Notes under the pieces: generated by a model
The model's input: only the letters and a program-made list of their open reading frames with translations
Database searches by the model: none
Told to the model about the DNA's origin: nothing
Made by a program: the position numbers and the translations under genes
NCBI GenBank assembly: GCA_001247695.2
Contig: LGRX02033559.1
Coordinates: 1-64,000 of the forward strand
Direction of reading: 5' to 3'
Origin: Cymbomonas tetramitiformis
Taxonomy: Eukaryota > Chlorophyta > Pyramimonadophyceae > Pyramimonadales > Pyramimonadaceae
DNA: 64,000 nucleotides
Shown: one piece after another, positions 61,693 to 64,000 of the stretch
Layout of the letters: every line of letters starts with the position of its first letter
Position numbering within the stretch: the stretch's first letter is position 1

Positions 61693-64000
61693 GTCGTCGA
61701 GTATTGTCAGTACGGTCGACTATGACATGTACAGTCATAATGCCTGTCATCCACTTAAGGTGAGTGACATCAGTCATCGAGAGGCCAGGTATTGGCATCG
61801 AGATGGCGAAGCAAGACAAGTCTTGAAGAACCGAAGTGTTCTGAGAAGACGCGTCTTCGCTTCAAGCATGAAATGAACAGCATGCGAGCATCAATGGCTA
61901 TATCGACCAGCCGATGCGGGTAGTTCACCCAATGCCCTCGGGTTCACAACCCGATGGTGGTAACGCGTATGACGCGTGAGGGCATTGAGGTAATATGAGG
62001 AGCATTGGGCTCAAGCAAGCACTTCTGGTCTACCAGTTTGCTGCACTCATACCCCACCATATACTTGCGCGTGCTTGCTACTGTTCAATAGCAGCCGCGT
62101 CTCATATCAAGCCCGTATAGGAACGTGACATTGGTATTCTATCGCTCAGGCGAAGAACGAGGACACGAGTGTGTGCAGCAGACTTGATATATTTCGTATA
62201 TAGATTTTGTATACGGAGCGACAGAGCTCGCACATACATATATTTCGAATATCGTCACGCATACGACAGCATTCGCTGCAATATCGTCAGCGAACGGCGG
62301 AGTGTGCAACAATAACATCAGCGCGATCATATTCGCAGCTAACAGCATATCGCCAGTAAATAAATTGCGACAAGGTGTGCGCACGAGTCTATGATTCGTA
62401 CATGTATGCCGTCAAATATCGCAGGTTGGTACGGTATGCGAGAATCAAGCGCGCGAACGAAAAATGATCGTCAGTACATATGATTTGTATCAAGTGCGAC
62501 AGGGACGCGCACAATTTCGTTATCAGCGCATTCGCAATCATACTATGCGACAAATATCGGCGACAGCGACATACGCATTCATACTGTGCGAAATGATGTG
62601 CTACAGCGATGTTCGCAAATGTATTGCACGAATCGTTCAGTGCGACACACACGTGCGATGATTTTAGCTCGTTCAGTGCGACGCACACGTGTGATAATTT
62701 TAGCTTGTGCAGGGGACGCATCGATTTGTGGTGCATCAGCATGCAGCGCGACACACATATGTATCACGCGCAGATGTAGTATGGTATCTCGATGTTCATA
62801 CAATTTTGCACCAGATGGACATACAATACTTCGCAGATGGACACACAATACTCCGCATGTGGACGCATGATGCTGCGCAGAGGGACGCATGATGCTGCGC
62901 AGAGGGACGCATGATGCTGCATAATCAACAATACATACATGCTGCAGAAATATTGTGTGCAATACCAGCATCATCACACACGCATGCTGTGCATAAGTAT
63001 ATACCATGTTGTCATCATTATAACAACATGTTGTGATTGATAGTGTGATAACTTTTGTCACTATCCCACTTATCACACTTATCCCACTTATCATTATCAC
63101 ATACTGCAACTTGCTACACATACTGTAACTTGTGCATCCAATTACACTGTGATAATAATTAACCTGATCATATAAATCTAGCATACTTGCACATATGCAT
63201 ACCAGCCTGATCACGATAACAGTTGGCATACACATGCATATACCAACAGTGCAACATAGATGTATTTGCAGAGGATTAAAAAGTAAGGGCTTATCTGTAA
63301 ACAATCGTGTAGTTATGTTGATCGATTCGATGGCGATCTGTCCGCGCCTAACCGACCATGGGCTTGTACCCCATGGAACCGGGGGTTTATCCAGCAATAC
63401 ACCTATATCACACTGCAACATGCATATCACATATACATGCTAGAACTTGCAAGTAGGCTATATTGAAATCCAAATGGTATAAGGTGCCAGTCTTGGTCAT
63501 TAAGACAGGAATTAGCTCAGTTATCCCTGACGGAGGATTTGGGATGGGATAATTGTTCTCCTGTTGATCAAGATGGAATACACACCGGAGCCACTTGTGA
63601 AAATATACCATTCAACTCATCATCCATCATGATGAGAAGTGCAGGATTACAACAGTATAATAACTAAATTGATATGCATCATACTTGCTATATGCTGTCC
63701 ATTGGTATACAGACTAACTTGTATGATTAATCACTGAGCAATTTAGTTTCCATGTCTCTTAAACGATCTGGTTTCATCTTGCTACATCGGTCAAGTAAAA
63801 ACAATATTATATTATAAAGATAGTTTGTTTCTTTGTTCGAAACTTGAAATGGATGAATGTGTAGGTAGAGCTATAATCGACCGTGCTCTGCTTGAACCCC
63901 GACATCACATCACACATGTGGGAGCATTCGTCCGGACGAGTTTCCTGAGCCTCTCCTGCATTATACTTTTACACACAGTGGTTTTCTTTTCAGATGGAAC
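61693..64000. other. AT-rich right end with short repeats and no supported gene
   Basis: AATGCCCTC (61931-61939) is inverted at 61978-61986 around a GGGTTCACAACCC hairpin. GTTCAGTGCGACACACACGTG is repeated near 62634 and 62672. GGACGCATGATGCTGC is repeated three times at 62863-62920. ACTTATCC(A)CACTTATC repeats lie near 63065-63095. The longest ORF (62579-63430, minus) runs through these repeats and has no motif, so I reject it as a gene. Confidence 0.5.

Noticed and set aside
62579..63430. 283-codon minus-strand ORF near the right end
   Set aside because: It crosses several short tandem repeats, is Cys/Met/His-rich without motifs and has an equally open opposite strand.

Overview
This window is nuclear DNA of a eukaryote, most likely a microalga. 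Several coding regions can only be read by removing GT-AG introns. About one sixth of the window is satellite or minisatellite. It holds LTR retrotransposons, cut-and-paste transposons and a nuclear copy of mitochondrial cox3, and there are no bacterial-style operons. A green (prasinophyte-grade) alga is my guess, from the style of the retroelements and the potassium-channel gene. I cannot verify it.

Layout. 1-5.33 kb is a ~170-181 bp satellite in a higher-order arrangement. 5.9-12.3 kb has a small hypothetical ORF, a minisatellite, a 220 bp tandem repeat and, between two blocks of that repeat, a complete-looking protein kinase. 12.8-18.5 kb is mostly duplications and tandem repeats plus one Pro/Ala-rich gene. 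18.5-22.7 kb is a decayed Ty3/gypsy pol ending in a truncated C5-cytosine-methyltransferase-like domain, followed by a BED-finger fragment.

23.3-36.3 kb is a Gag-like element split by a 10,241 bp DNA transposon (23838-34078) with matching terminal inverted repeats and a CGAC target duplication. The transposon encodes a four-piece DUF7869-like transposase on the minus strand. Diverging from it is a second gene whose last exon resembles an N4/N6-type DNA methyltransferase. An intron (or presumed intron) of each gene carries a tandem array built on the same 18 bp palindrome. A Mutator-like foldback element and a MITE-like element are nested inside the transposon.

39.3-56.5 kb is one host gene, a voltage-gated, cyclic-nucleotide-binding-type potassium channel. 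I could resolve twelve exons. Its introns hold tandem repeats, the cox3 fragment and a complete, probably recent Ty1/copia element (46839-54791). The copia polyprotein carries an extra NPPF-type methyltransferase-like domain. 56.9-58.9 kb is a degenerate ~200 bp repeat with protein-like content. 58.9-60.4 kb is a second, decayed copy of the Gag-like element. The last 3.6 kb is AT-rich with short repeats and one dispersed repeat shared with 16.9 kb.

The strongest theme is that three unrelated mobile elements in 64 kb (Ty3, copia and a DNA transposon) each carry a different methyltransferase-like domain. The 10.2 kb transposon with mirrored intronic palindrome arrays is the best candidate for an undescribed system.
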